Positions 1 to 11,484 of a stretch of 64,000 bases of DNA are shown piece after piece (position 1 is the stretch's first letter; every line of letters starts with the position of its first letter). The stretch covers positions 40,063,501-40,127,500 of the forward strand of contig NC_091670.1 in the NCBI RefSeq assembly GCF_042453785.1, in the 5' to 3' direction. The translations under genes were made by a program, and so were the position numbers. The notes beneath the pieces are model-generated. The model was not told where the DNA came from. It searched no databases and saw only the letters and a list, made by a program, of their open reading frames with translations. This DNA is from Malus domestica (lineage: Eukaryota; Streptophyta; Magnoliopsida; Rosales; Rosaceae).

Positions 1-556
1 ATGCAGTATTCTGGTAATTTTGGCTGAATATATCTAAACACTACTAGGAGATGAAATATGCCGTGTATCGAAACACGGCAAAACGGATGAGTAAATTTGA
101 AAAATTGGAAGAGAAAAGAAGTCATTTCCCTGCTTGTATTAACAGACAGATTATGATCATTCAATTTTGCTTTCCAGTCATTTCCAAATCATGTGTTATT
201 TATTGGGAAGGTTCTAACGTTGTGTTTAGAATTTCGCCGGTAAATATTTTTTTTGATATCGCAATGTACATAATTCGGTTGAATGTACGGTTAACGTGAT
301 TTACGAACCATTTTGTGGGAAGTCCGAGGCTCGATTCTTCTCAGCATGACGTCTTCCAATATCCTTGTATTAATGACATGATTTGTAGCCAAGTGTAGTT
401 GCCGAATGCATGCAATGTTCTCGACCTGTGCACCTAAACATTAAATTCATCTATCCGTAATTTGGTTGTTTAATTTAATAGGGCGATACTCAAAACTACT
501 CTAATGTACAGAGGGAGGTTTGGACTTGTGTGCAAGAGACTTACATTGTCTTGACC
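1..556. other. Intergenic, no gene recognised
   Basis: The left edge of the window holds AT-rich sequence with only short open frames and no recognisable protein or RNA. The last nine bases (548-556) are the left target-site duplicate of the MITE that follows. Confidence 0.6.
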
Positions 557-778
557 GAATGAGGATCCTCTCTGGACTCTCTTTGTGAGGATCTCGGGAT
601 CTTCCAATCACATCCGTTCATCGTATATCGTACGATCAAAAATCATTGTAAATCTTTTTATTTAAAATTAAATATAAACAGTACTTGACAAAAACTAGCT
701 GCACAATGTACGATGAACGGATGTGATTGAAGGATTACCGAAATCCTTACAAGGACGATCCTGAGAGGATCCTCATTC
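557..778. mobile_element. Mutator-like MITE (family A, copy 1)
   Basis: A 222-bp element whose ends are inverted copies of GAATGAGGATCCTCTC, with a palindromic interior (ATCCGTTCATCGTA on one arm, TACGATGAACGGAT on the other). It is flanked by a perfect 9-bp direct repeat GTCTTGACC at 548-556 and 779-787. Long terminal inverted repeats with a 9-bp duplication are the mark of non-autonomous Mutator-like elements. It has no coding capacity. Related copies lie at 21707-21916, about 24610-24830 and 51430-51640. It ends 57 bp beyond the 3' end of the tRNA-Val gene. Confidence 0.85.
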
Positions 779-835
779 GTCTTGACCAATCATCTTAAAA
801 AAAAGGAATTAAAAAATGAAAAAAGGGGGGAAATT

Positions 836-908
836 TGTTGCTGCCCAGGATCGAACTGGAGACCTTTAGTGTGTAAGACTAACGTGATAACCACTACACC
901 ACAGCAAC
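836..908 (-). tRNA. tRNA-Val(UAC): tRNA-Val (anticodon UAC)
   Basis: Read on the minus strand, this folds into a complete cloverleaf. The acceptor stem is GTTGCTG/CAGCAAC with discriminator A. The anticodon stem is TTAGT/ACTAA around loop CTTACAC, giving anticodon TAC, which decodes the valine codon GTA. The T-arm contains TTCGATC. Internal Pol III signals are present: an A box (TGGTGTAGTGG) and a B box (AGTTCGATCC). No intron or encoded CCA is seen, as usual for a plant nuclear gene. The flank just past the 3' end is T-rich (TTTTTT twice), fitting Pol III termination, and a CAA motif lies just upstream, common in plant tRNA genes. Confidence 0.93.
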
Positions 909-1688
909 TTATTAATTGTATTTCCGAAGTCTAAAATATAACTTATTCCGTTCATTAGAATTACTCTAGTTCCTACCACACTGAAATTTCTTCGATAGTC
1001 AGTATTCCCATGGAAATTTTGAAAAAATCAGAAAAAAGTTATGGAAATAGGGGGTTGAAGTCTAAACATCACCCCCTATCATAGAAACTCTTTAAGTTTA
1101 GGCTAAAACTGACAAATTTTGTCGATATTTTTGACATATCTATTAAATATTGACAAACTGCCATATGATATTCTCTAAAGTTTCATTTTAAAGTTTCACG
1201 CTTAAAAAACAAATTTCTATCATTTTATATCGAAGGCAACTGAAATCAATATGAATATATTTATCGATATTTCAATCAATTTGCATATCAATATTTTACC
1301 GATACCGACTGATTCCTATCACCTCAGGATAGACATTATAACGTGCAACGTAGGATTGGAACAGACCAACATATCAATATCACATGACAAAATCTACACA
1401 CAAAAAATCATAATAAAAAGACACATTACTCACTTTCTTAGAAATTTCCTACTCGGCACTTCTCACCAAGTTTCTTCAACATAATTAAAGTTGTACCCCT
1501 ACCTCTTAATCATTAACATAAATTCGGAAACCAAAAACATCGAAATTAAACGTTGTATGCTTGCAAGTTTTTTTACTTTGAAGCGTTTTTGTTTGTCGGA
1601 AAACATTTTCAGAAGCCGAGATTTGATTGGTGGGATTAATCTTGCTTTGTCCAAGTTGAAGAAGCTTTGGTAGTCACTAGCTACTAAG
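909..1688. other. Intergenic / tetraspanin upstream region
   Basis: Sequence between the tRNA gene and the tetraspanin start codon. It presumably holds the tetraspanin promoter and 5' leader. Short open frames here resemble no protein, and I see no clear TATA box or repeat. Confidence 0.5.
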
Positions 1689-3443
1689 ATGGCGGCAACA
1701 GTTGTAAGAATCTGCCTGCAGTCAGTGCTGAAAGCAGTGAACTTACTTTTGGGAATGGTTGGAATTGCAATGATTTTGTATGGTCTCTGGATGGTTAGGG
1801 TTTGGCTGAGGGACATTGACGGTTCAACCTTTGATCATCATAATGTTGTTCTTCCATGGTAAGAACCCTGCCAATTGTTAATATGGTGTCGATATGGGTC
1901 GCTTCAGCTACAACCGTGCCAAATCCACCTTACGAAGGGTTATGCATAAATATTTTCAAAAAAGCAAATTTCATCAGTTTTTCACACATTGCTGACATAT
2001 TTTCGTGTACTATTAATGGTAGTAATCCTTTTTGTTGGCGACCATGATATCGACGCATTGTTGATGGCAGGTTTACGTGCACTTCTCTTGGCGCTGGATT
2101 TACCTTATGCATAGTAACATGCATAGGTCATGTTGCTGCAAAGTATGCACATGGTTGTTGCCTCTCTTTTGTATCCTACTCTCTTTTAGTACAAAGATTC
2201 TTGCAAACTTGATTTTATCTTATGTTCGATAGATTCTAACGTGTGACAGGATGTAAATCGTCCTGTTAGTATTTATGTGTCATGTGATACGGGAGATACT
2301 AATGGAGCCATGTTTAAATTCGGTTGTCCCCAAAAACGCTATTTATGTTGACCTTGAACAAGTTCTAGTACATGTTGATCATCTTTTTGGTGATTCTATT
2401 GGAGCTTGCAGTGGCTGCAGATATACTTTTAAATTCAGAATGGGAGAAGGTAAACATCTTGGGAACCACACTTACATTATTCGAGGTGCGTTAAGCTAAT
2501 AAGCTAAAGCACTGTAGTCGCCTCTTTACGTCGGACAAGGATTGTCTGTCCTTCCACTTCCGGTGTCTTCCCTTGCCATTCTGTTTTGTATGGTCACGGT
2601 TAAGCCACGTTAACATTTTATATTGTTTTTTTATAGAGATAATAAGACAAAAATAAATAGTAATATAAAATGTTGACGGGGCTTAACCGTGATCACACAA
2701 ACAGGAGGGCACGGGAGGGCACCGAAAATGGGAGGGCAGACAATCCTTGTTCCTTTACCTCCAATTTTGGATCCCCTTTATTACATATTATAGCAATTTA
2801 GAATATCGTCTTGTTTTTGCCCTAGCTTAATTTGTTCTTCAATTTTCAGGATTTACCATATGACCCGACGGGAAAGTTCAATGATTTCAAAGATTTTGTC
2901 GAGTCAAACTTGGACATATTTCAGTGGATAGGTTTGTTCATCGTTTTGGCACAGGTAACTTCCATGTGTTTTTTTATGATGAATTTGATACCAAATTAGG
3001 TTGTTTATTATGTAGCTTAGCTGAACTTCTCCTCTTATTAATGTAAAAATATCGATGTATTAAAAAAAAAACTTCCAAATGTTTTTCACAAGTGAGCCCT
3101 TTAGAACTGTGTTCTATAGTCGAAACCGCTTACATCCCATTTCGAAGAGAAACTCTGGACCCAACTGTTATTGCACTGAACGTTATTTCAGTATAGGCAA
3201 GGGGTCTTTTCTTACTATAGTTTGATTCTTTGAGTGTTGCTCGCTAACATTATCAGTTGTCATCGAGACTAAATAGATAATCTGCAGGGGTTGTCAATCG
3301 TACTAGCCACAGCTCTAAGGTCTGCAGGGCCAAACCGAAGATCCAGCTACGACGGCGATGAAGAGTGTCCCCCGGAAAGACTCCCGCTCATAAACCCTAA
3401 TAGTCACCCGCCGGAATTACATTATCACTGCCAAGAACGGTAA
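1689..3443 (+). CDS. Tetraspanin, TOM2A / TET18-20 class
   Basis: Five exons: 1689-1858, 2071-2170, 2369-2449, 2850-2954, 3288-3443, encoding 203 residues. All junctions are GT-AG and in phase. Four membrane segments are predicted near residues 15-38, 56-78, 89-110 and 141-162. Landmarks are CIGHVAAKYAHGCC after TM2, WEKDLPYDPTGKF in the loop before TM4, and a charged cytosolic tail with DDEECPPERLPLI-like spacing. The loop between TM3 and TM4 is short, as in the TOM2A/TET19 group rather than classical large-loop tetraspanins. Members sit in vacuolar or plasma membranes; Arabidopsis TOM2A is known as a host factor of tobamovirus replication, but no such role is shown for this copy. Intron 3 carries a MITE. 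A poly(A) signal AATAAA lies at 3778-3783. The gene is convergent with the desaturase that follows. Confidence 0.87.
2533..2752. mobile_element. Mutator-like MITE (family C, copy 1) in tetraspanin intron 3
   Basis: About 220 bp with terminal inverted repeats near 100 bp long. The left arm runs from ACAAGGATTGTCTG to TAACATTTTATATT and the right arm repeats it inverted, ending in CAGACAATCCTTGT. Flanks CTTTACGTC (2524-2532) and CTTTACCTC (2753-2761) look like a 9-bp duplication with one difference. It lies wholly inside intron 3 (2450-2849), making up more than half of it. A second copy is at 50599-50799, and part of one arm is seen near 13750-13800. Confidence 0.75.
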
Positions 3444-4346
3444 TTGGAATGTAAGTATTCACTCCTAAACTTGCATTCTCATTGCTCCGGTTTCTTTTAT
3501 TTTATGAGGCATTTGATGCATCACTTGCTTCTAATCTCTCTCAATCAAGCAAGTGATGTAGAACAAATGGTCGGGTGGACCAAAGAGGAGATGGACCGAC
3601 GGAATCTAAAGAATGCAGCGGGAATTTGTATAGTTGGCGTTCGAGCTTCGATTTGGGCCAATGATATCTTTACAGAAGGACACTAATGCAACGGTTCAAA
3701 CTCACAACTTTGTCGTAGCATATGATGGATTTTGGTCTTGCCGTTTAGACTTTTAAAAATGCATTTCAAATTTCTGCAATAAAAACAGACATTTTGTTTG
3801 TCGTCCGATTAAATGTTGTTTTGCTTTTATTTAATTTCCTAAGGCCTTTGTTAACCGGTGTGTTGTAATCAGGTTATTTAAACCATTGGTTGGCTCCTAT
3901 TGTCAATCATTAATATATCAAACCTTTTGGGATTTCTCTCAAATTTTAGTGGACTCCAGAACTCGCTGTTCAAGGGATTACATTGATATCTCTTGTTAGT
4001 TTCGTCATTGGTTCCACATTATATTCTTATAATCATATTTAAAGTAGTAATCGTGTTGTTTTCCTACTTCGGTTTACTTCTTTTGGTTCAATAATATCTA
4101 GATTTTTGCTAGCGTAAATGGCCCACACGAGACTGTAGCATACCTCAAATCTCTTTCCATCTTTTGAATAAATACTAAAGAAAACACTGAACTCAGTTTA
4201 CGTATATATAACTAGGGTTCATAGCTTAAACAAAATGTCTTTTCCAATTGCTAATTAATGAATAAATAACTTCCTTTTCATCAGTCTAATTAATGAACCA
4301 GGAAAGGATACAAAAAAATGGAACAAATTGTTGCAGAAGAGAGAAC
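3444..4346. other. Convergent 3' regions of tetraspanin and desaturase
   Basis: The gap between two stop codons holds the 3' untranslated regions of two convergent genes. The tetraspanin side has AATAAA at 3778-3783. No further gene is recognised. Confidence 0.55.
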
Positions 4347-6121
4347 CTATTCAGATTTTGTTGCCTTTCTCTTCATTCGACTGAACGGTCCAACTGTTCG
4401 ATCCGCTATGTACATGTAGATCACTTGGCTCCAAGATTTATACGACTCCAAACCCTCGTAGTATTCCGGTGCAATGTCCTTCACCTTATGAAGCTTGCTC
4501 CCGGGAATTCTGGGGAAATCATGGTGCTCGTTGTGGTAGCCTACGTGCCAAGCTAGGAGATTGAGAGGGCCATAGTAAGAATACGTCTCTTGATCAGGGT
4601 TGAAGACATAGTGCTCCGAAATGAAGTGACCCGCCATTGGGTGCATCCCACCGCCGACAAATGTAGAGAGGATCAAGTAAGCAAAAGATTTCCAGCCGCA
4701 AAAGTAGACCATTGCAACATCGAGGGCTACCTGAATGAAGAGGTTGAGGAACTCCCAGTAACCAGGGGGTTTCGGTTTGAGAAACACAGGACGAAGGGCA
4801 TAGAAGAAGAGTTGAAGGAGAACCCAAATGGATTTCGCGACCACATTTGTCACCACATGAGCCTCAACCTTGCTTGGGATGTCCATATCAATGCCGTCTA
4901 CTCCCTGGAAGCGGTGGTGCTCAAGGTGATATTTTTGAAAGGTGACGGACATGGGAACACCAATCGGGAGGTTAGCAAAAATACCGAGCCAACGGTTGTA
5001 GACTGGGGTCGAGAAGGCGAGATTGTGACTGAGCTCATGGATGGCCAAGAAGAGGTTGTGGTTGAGAAACGAGCCAAAAAAGTAGGCTATCGCTAGTATC
5101 TTCAGCCAGCCTGCATTGTGGAGGGCTGTAGCAGTCCCGAGCTGAAGTAACACAACCACCGTAATCTGCAGCACCATGATTCAATACAAGGTCATCACTC
5201 GAAAATATAATACAGCTGATCAAAACATGTAAGTTTCGGTTCATCTCAAACGAGACAACTAACAATACTCAAGACAAAATCCGCAAATTGACAAGTTGAA
5301 TTAGGTTCTAGAAACTGAATTCGAAAGACCAAACTAGAACTAGTACATTAGCAATAGCAACACATTACACGAGTCATCATCACTAATTGCAGAGCTCCAC
5401 AAACTAATAGGTTAAACTATGTTCTCAAAGATCGAATTGTAATGTCTTTGATTAAGGTTGTTCTTTCATTCTAAGATTCGATTCACACGAAAAAGTATGA
5501 ATGATATATCAAGTGAGGAAGCACATTCACAACAATATAAATCCCCAATAGCATATGCCCAATTGTTCAAAACATCTTAAATCACGATATTTCGCTCCGA
5601 AAACTAACATCTGAGAAAGCAGTGCAGTTCTACATACTTGAAATAAACAATAACAGGTGAAAAATGGATCTGGGGACTCAAAAGTCAAAACTCAACTCTC
5701 ATATGAAGGTTTTGGACAACACAAAGATGCTTAGCATCCAAATTTCGCAACAAAATTCCGAAAAGAGGAAAGCTTTCGATACCCAATTGCAGAAACGAAT
5801 CAAAATCACATTCAAACCAAGTTCTTGGAATCACCCGCATTGTCACAGATCTAAAAACCAATGAAAAAAACAAGCAGAAACAGGCAAAACACAGAAAACC
5901 CAACAAAAATGGCGGACTGAATTTCTGGAAAGACAAAGTGTGGAGGGATATACCTTGAGGAAAGCCCAGGGGTCGGGACCAAAGAGCTCCTTAATCTGAG
6001 GGTACTGAGAGAGGATCTGACGGCGCCTGGAAGCGTGAGGCTCATCCGTGTAGGACCAGAAGAAGTCTGTAGCCATCGCTCCCTCCTCTTCTGCTGCCTC
6101 TCTCTCACCCCCTCTTCCCAT
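4347..6121 (-). CDS. DES1: Sphingolipid delta-4 desaturase (DES1-like)
   Basis: Two exons, 6121-5954 and 5165-4347, encoding 328 residues. The enzyme introduces the delta-4 trans double bond into dihydroceramide-type long-chain bases in the ER membrane. The three histidine boxes of membrane di-iron desaturases are present: HELSH at about 99-103, HLEHH at 136-140 and HNEHH at 267-271, plus the family segment [10 protein letters not shown]. The N-terminus contains [13 protein letters not shown] and FGPDPWAF, which are typical of DES1. Two in-frame starts exist: I chose MGRGG at 6121, since family members often begin MG and the animal enzyme is N-myristoylated; the inner start at 6076 (MATDFF) would give 313 residues. 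The 5' leader holds a (CT)n tract. Length and intron position look normal and the reading frame is intact. Confidence 0.93.
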
Positions 6122-6926
6122 CTCTCTCCTCCTCCTCCTCTCTCTCTCTCTCTCTCTCTCTGATTCTCTTTGAATGTGAGCTGTTTTCAATTTATTTAAA
6201 ATTATTAGAATTAATTGGGTAAATTGCTGGACTTTGTTCAAATTTGGCAAAGCCGTGAAATGGGAGTGGCTAAAATTATGGGATCCCAGATATTCTTTGG
6301 TATGTGGACTTGTTTGCCAACCGAAAAGTGATTGTGTCCCTCTCACCTTTTGAGGCTTTTAGTTATATGTTTTTACCTTTGTCCATGACAAGGACACCAA
6401 AAGCCACTTATGTTAATAGTTGGTTTGGTATTGTTTTTCTTTGAAAAAAAAAAAAAACTGATTTTGCTGTTTTAAATTTTCAGTTTTTTCATTAAAAACT
6501 GTGAAAATAAGCTTATTTTTAAATGATTACCAGACATCTTTTTGAGCTCAACTTTTTTTTTGTACCCAATTTTTATAAAAGCACTTCAGTACCTAACTAG
6601 TACTTCTTGTATTGAAGTTGTTGTATAACTAAGAAGTTGATCATGTCGCATGTCTAACTATTTAACGTTGAATTATTGATCGGCATGGCATTATGTTAAC
6701 AGTTATTAGCATGTCGTTTGATTTATTACTTCAATTACGCAGCTGTTGATGTGCCCGCTAGTGAAAGTCTACGCAGACACCTACTGCGATATTGTATTGG
6801 CTGCTTACAGTTTGCAAGGTGGCCTCGTCCAAATTTTTTTGGCGGTATACATTGGATTCAGATTCTCTTCGGATCTTACACTCCGAAGCTCACATTAGAT
6901 TGTACAATAAAGAGAGTTATGGGTAT

Positions 6927-6928
<2 letters not shown>

Positions 6929-6962
<34 letters not shown>
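6929..6962. repeat. (GA)n microsatellite
   Basis: About 17 uninterrupted GA units. Open frames crossing it translate to Arg-Glu runs and are not genes. Confidence 0.95.
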
Positions 6963-6966
<4 letters not shown>

Positions 6967-7190
6967 GTGTGAACTGAACCAATGAGATGAACTAATGGAA
7001 ATTGTAGAATTCAAATTGAATAGTCCAGATTACTATGATCCGTGAGATCCAAAGAGGATCTAAATCCTTGTCAATGTGCCCTATAAATCCTTCTCCCCCC
7101 CCCCCCCCAAATAGCATCATACATGGTCAATCACTCATACTAGCCAAGCTGGCATAAGGGTCCCACAAGCGTCCATTTCGAATGCCTCTC

Positions 7191-7775
7191 AGGCCATCTT
7201 CAACTGAAAGCTGGCCAGAGGGTCCGTTTTAACCCTCTGGCCCTTCAAAAAATTAATATTTTAATGAACAGTGCAAGACCATATTTCTTACCATCTCCAA
7301 CCGAAGGGCAAAGGATCATAGGACTTGTTTTAACCCTGTCACAAAAAATCGTCTCCAATCGAAGGCCAAAAGGCTATAGTATGAAATGTGAAGAATTGAA
7401 ATATAATAAAATAAGATAGTATGAAATAGTGAAAAATATTGAGAAATAATGTAGGAAAAAAATTAGAAATTAAAAAAATAAGTCCAAAAAACAAAAGTGG
7501 TCTAGGCATAAAAAACAAAAAATGAGCTGAGACTAAAGAAAAGCCTAAGCCCTAAACCCTAAAGTGGGCTGGGCAAATGGAAAAGAACAAAAATAAATAA
7601 AAATAAAAAAAGAATTTGGGCTAGCCGGCCCGTTGGCCCTTTAGCCCTTTTTTTGTCCATGAAACCCACAAGCCCTTCACCATGATCATCGGTTGAAGAC
7701 GATTTTTGAACTATTTTCAACCCTCTAGCCTCTATACCCTCTATACCCTCTAAACCCTTCGATTAGAAATGGCCT
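7191..7775. mobile_element. Non-autonomous TIR element flanked by direct repeats
   Basis: About 585 bp. Its ends are imperfect inverted repeats starting AGGCCAT and reaching an AGAGGGT motif about 30 bases in. Pyrimidine-rich pieces such as CCCTCTAGCC and TATACCCTC fill the right arm. No coding capacity and no clear short target duplication. Instead, a stretch of about 65 bp containing CATGGTCAATCACTCATA occurs on both sides (7109-7173 and 7776-7843), so it may sit inside an older tandem repeat. Superfamily uncertain. Confidence 0.45.
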
Positions 7776-8522
7776 CATATAACCTCACACATGGTCAATC
7801 ACTCATACTAGCCAGGTTGGCAGAAGGGTCCCACCCATGTGTCCTATAAACCCTTCAATTCATAAACGCTTATCGAAGCACAAGATTCTTATTTGAAATC
7901 GAAATGCCCCTTGAAAATAGACGCTTTTCCAAAAGAGCGACAAACACGGCTTAAACTGCATTTAGTTGTTTCAAAGCATGCACTAATGAATATATGCTAA
8001 CAAACAAAATGATGAGAACAATAGGCCCATGCGCGCCCAGTAAAACAACAGTCTACTTACCAGTTCAGTTGTCCATTATTTCAGGAACAATAAACACAGT
8101 TGACGCCCATCCATCTTCGAAGTGTTGGGTGTATCGGTCGCAACTTGGTACGAAGAAACATGAACTCAGTATTCTCATCAACTCGAAATTCTCACCACAT
8201 TGTGTTCTTCCATCTCTGCCCGCTTCCGAACAGTTCCTCCATCCGTTCCTCCGTCCATACCACTCAATTCGAAACAAGGAGAGGACTTGTATGTAAAAAA
8301 CTAAGCCAACTTCAAAGCTGTACAAGCATGTACAAATTTACCCCACACAATTTATAAACTCCTCAACTTCACCAGCCAGCCTACAATAACTCAGGCTGGG
8401 TCTTCCGAACAGAAGTGGGAAGATCTTACACCCGCCGAATGAATTTTCGGTCCTTATGTAATCAAAAGAAAGGAAACCAGTCCATTAAATTGCCACGGGG
8501 GACTGGTTTTGGACCGCATTGA

Positions 8523-11484
8523 TCACCTTAGGTGGGAATCATACGAGTCAAAAGGGTTATCCGGTGTAATAAGAGGCAACTTATCTATATACGTGAAAAG
8601 CCTCCTGAGATTCTCCGTCATCACTGTTTCCATGTCAATTATGTCCCTGCTGTCGGTGTAGACCCAGAGATCGCCTGAGTTCACTCTTTTAAGATTGTCA
8701 CGACAGAAAGGGCACGACTGAGATCTTGAACGCCTGCAAATATGTCAACTGAGCGTTAGTCTCACTCATGTTCATGTATACAGAGAAATGAACCAGAAAA
8801 AAGAAAAACTTATCTGGTCAGCGAACAAATCAAATTAAGAGTACAAGCTAGAACCATAGAAAATACACCATATAGAGTTTAGGATTTAGGCGACGACAAC
8901 CGGCTCAACTTTTAATGGCAAACCCGTGGTACAAGGTTTCTCATTCTTTCTCGATTCAATTGCCAACAAAACAACCATGTTGGGTGTAAGTGAGTCTTAA
9001 CACACAACGAAGTATGGAGCAACAGTGAGAGGTCTAGAAAAGTTCTTATCCCACACCCACAGGACAATAGTTGGGGAGATGCTTCTGCAACCTATCTACT
9101 GAACCAAGAAGCCGCAAGTCGACATTACAATCATTCCTACGTTAAATTTCCAATTACCATAACTTAATACCACTATGCTCATGATGCCGTAGCTCAAAGT
9201 GCATTTTAAATTTGGGCAAAGTTACCCATGTATTGCATCACATACGTTTTAAGATTGGGAACACTTAGTTTCATTAGTCTTAGCACATTCACACCCCTTT
9301 TTAATCTAAATGTAGGGCTCAGAGTCTTATCAACTTTTGATACTCAAAGCAACATAATTTATGAGCAAGATTGAAAACATTCCCAAAAAAATTCCCAGAA
9401 ATATAGAGGAGCAGGAGAACTTTAATGTTTAAATAAGGTCACAGAGAGAGAGAGTACCAATCACGGTAACATTTCAGGCACAAAACATGGTTGCAGTTGG
9501 GCAATACAATTTTACTATTTGTCTCCATGCATATACCGCATTCCTCTTCTCTTTCAATGTCGATATCTGAACACTGTCGACTTTCCTCATCATCTCTTTT
9601 GCAATACCTTTCCAGGCACACTGCCTTCTGCCTTTTATCTTCACTATCGGTGACACCTCCTTGAAGTTGCAATAAAGAGGGATAAATAACAGCTGCCGAC
9701 AAAATGAGGCATCAGTAGGAATATAAACCCTTTACTGGCTCAAAAAGAACCATCAAGTAAAAGTTGTGAAATCAAAAGTTTACCATAGAACTCTCTGATG
9801 CTTGCTTTCCTTTCCTTGGTAGACATGGTGGTTGAGCCATCCACATAAACCTGTAGCATAAGCAAAAATGAGACGGTTGCCCACATCCCTGATTGGAATC
9901 CAACTCAAAGAAACAGAAGCTAATCATAAGCTACAAGCTTTAACCTTGTAAATTAGAATTCTTAACAGCCCAAGGGCTCCTGCAAGGTTGCAGTCAGTCC
10001 ATTGCACCAGAAAAAGGAAGAGATGAGCGGCTGGACTGTATGACATTCTCATCTGAACACAAGCACCATCATACTCCCTCGGAAAATCTGAGGCCCTGCA
10101 CCTCATATTTCCACATAAGGAATTCAAATAGAAACAGAAAACTAATTATCAGATTAAACTACCAAGATCACAGAATTTATCAAGTCATAAAAGATAGGCT
10201 TAATTGGATTAATAGTCTCCGTGGTGATAGGCTAGTTGGAAAATAACTCACGTGCTAATCATTAACAAAAATTTGACGGAATTTTCAGTTTTGGACATAA
10301 ATCCTAACAGACTTCACCACTAGGACTTAAATCCTAGTTTTTTTAGCACAAGAACTATCTTCCAACTATCCTATCACCATGGGACTAATAATCCAATTAG
10401 GCCTAAATGATACCAATCCAACTAGTCTCTATCGATAAAACCATCTTTTGAATCAAGCTTATCATTGCAGCATTCTATTAAGAATGATGATTAAGCACGT
10501 TTTTCACAAATCATCTATTTGCCAGTGTACTTGGGAGCAGCCTCTCCATAAATGGGGGTAAGGCTAGCCGACATTCACCTCTCCCAGACCCTGCGTAAAG
10601 CAGGAGCCTTGTGCACTGGGTATGACCTTTATCTATTTGCCAGTGTAACCATCCAAGTTCTCAAAACAACATAAAACACGAAAAACTGCACACATTAAAA
10701 CGATCGTACAGTAACAAGCATATATATATAGCATTCAAAACAATGACACTAAACATTACATTCCAATAATAATGCACAAATAATTAAAAGCAGCAGCAGT
10801 AGCAACCAGCAACCAGGTGGAACCCATTGGCCACGTGAACTTATTCAATCGCTGACAATTTTGGTTCGGCTGCTAATGCTCACTCACAATTCATCAGGAT
10901 AAGGATAATGCACAAATAAATATCTACTTAAACAATTGCTTTCCCAGAATCATGTTGTCAGTGCAAACTAATTGTCAACTATTTATTTATTTTTATGAAA
11001 GAGACCCAGAAATTACAAATGAAAGAGAAGAAACTGATTTTTTTATTAAAAACAGAAAAAATTAAAGCTTTGTGATTCTGCCATTGTTTCCAGAAAAAAA
11101 AAATTAACTAAACAGGGCAAAAATTTGATCTTTAAGCAGTTTAGTAACTAAAACATAAATAAATTGACGACCAAAAAGTAAATAAATCAAAATAAACAAA
11201 CTGAAAGGTAAAAAATCTTACATTTCCAACATGAAATACGAATAAAAACGGAGTTAAAGTTTAAACCTTTAACATTCGAATTCAAGAACAATATTACCCA
11301 AAAAAAAAAATAATAATAATTATAATTAAATAAAAGCAATTTTTCAGAAGAAAACATCAAAACTAGAAAAACCCATTAAAAAAAACAGAGAGACGATTAC
11401 TTACAGAGTATTTGCATGCTGAATATCAGCTTCAAGAACTTTCAGAGAGTCCTTGAACGACTTTCGCATAGAAGCTATGTACAT
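8523..11484 (-). CDS. AIRP2: RING-type E3 ubiquitin ligase, AIRP2-like
   Basis: Five exons: 11484-11405, 10095-9945, 9850-9784, 9692-9458, 8733-8523, encoding 247 residues. The protein matches the layout of Arabidopsis AIRP2, a cytosolic RING ligase acting positively in ABA signalling. The N-terminal region has MRKSFKDSLKVLEADIQHAN and YSPAAHLFLFLVQWTDC. The C3HC4 RING spans residues 151-188 with zinc ligands C151, C154, C166, H168, C171, C174, C185 and C188, followed by LKRVNSGDLWVYT and a C-terminal IDKLPLI segment. The first ATG adds MYIAS ahead of the Arabidopsis-like MRKSF start; either could be used. Intron 1 (10096-11404) holds an antisense SINE. The specific ABA role is inferred from the family. 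Confidence 0.92.
10530..10630 (+). mobile_element. Au-type SINE, 5'-truncated, in AIRP2 intron 1
   Basis: A 101-bp 3' fragment running from TTGGGAGCAGCCTC to CTTGTGCACTGGGTATGACC plus a short T run. It closely matches the 3' part of the element at 36058-36226. It is bounded by a perfect 17-bp direct repeat ATCTATTTGCCAGTGTA at 10513-10529 and 10631-10647, which shows target-primed insertion of an already truncated copy. Orientation is antisense to the host gene. Confidence 0.85.

Larger units (their letters stand above)
6122..8522. other. Intergenic, repeat-rich
   Basis: Between the 5' end of the desaturase and the 3' end of the RING ligase (the right part is probably its 3' UTR). Contains (CT)n at 6138-6161 in the desaturase leader, an AT-rich inverted-repeat stretch near 6435-6600 resembling hAT-type MITEs, (GA)n at 6929-6962, a run of 14 C at 7095-7108, and an inverted-repeat element at 7191-7775. 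No protein gene is recognised. Confidence 0.6.

Noticed and set aside
7551-7565. Telomere-like CCCTAAACCCTAAA
   Set aside because: Only two units inside a repeat element; too short for an interstitial telomere array.
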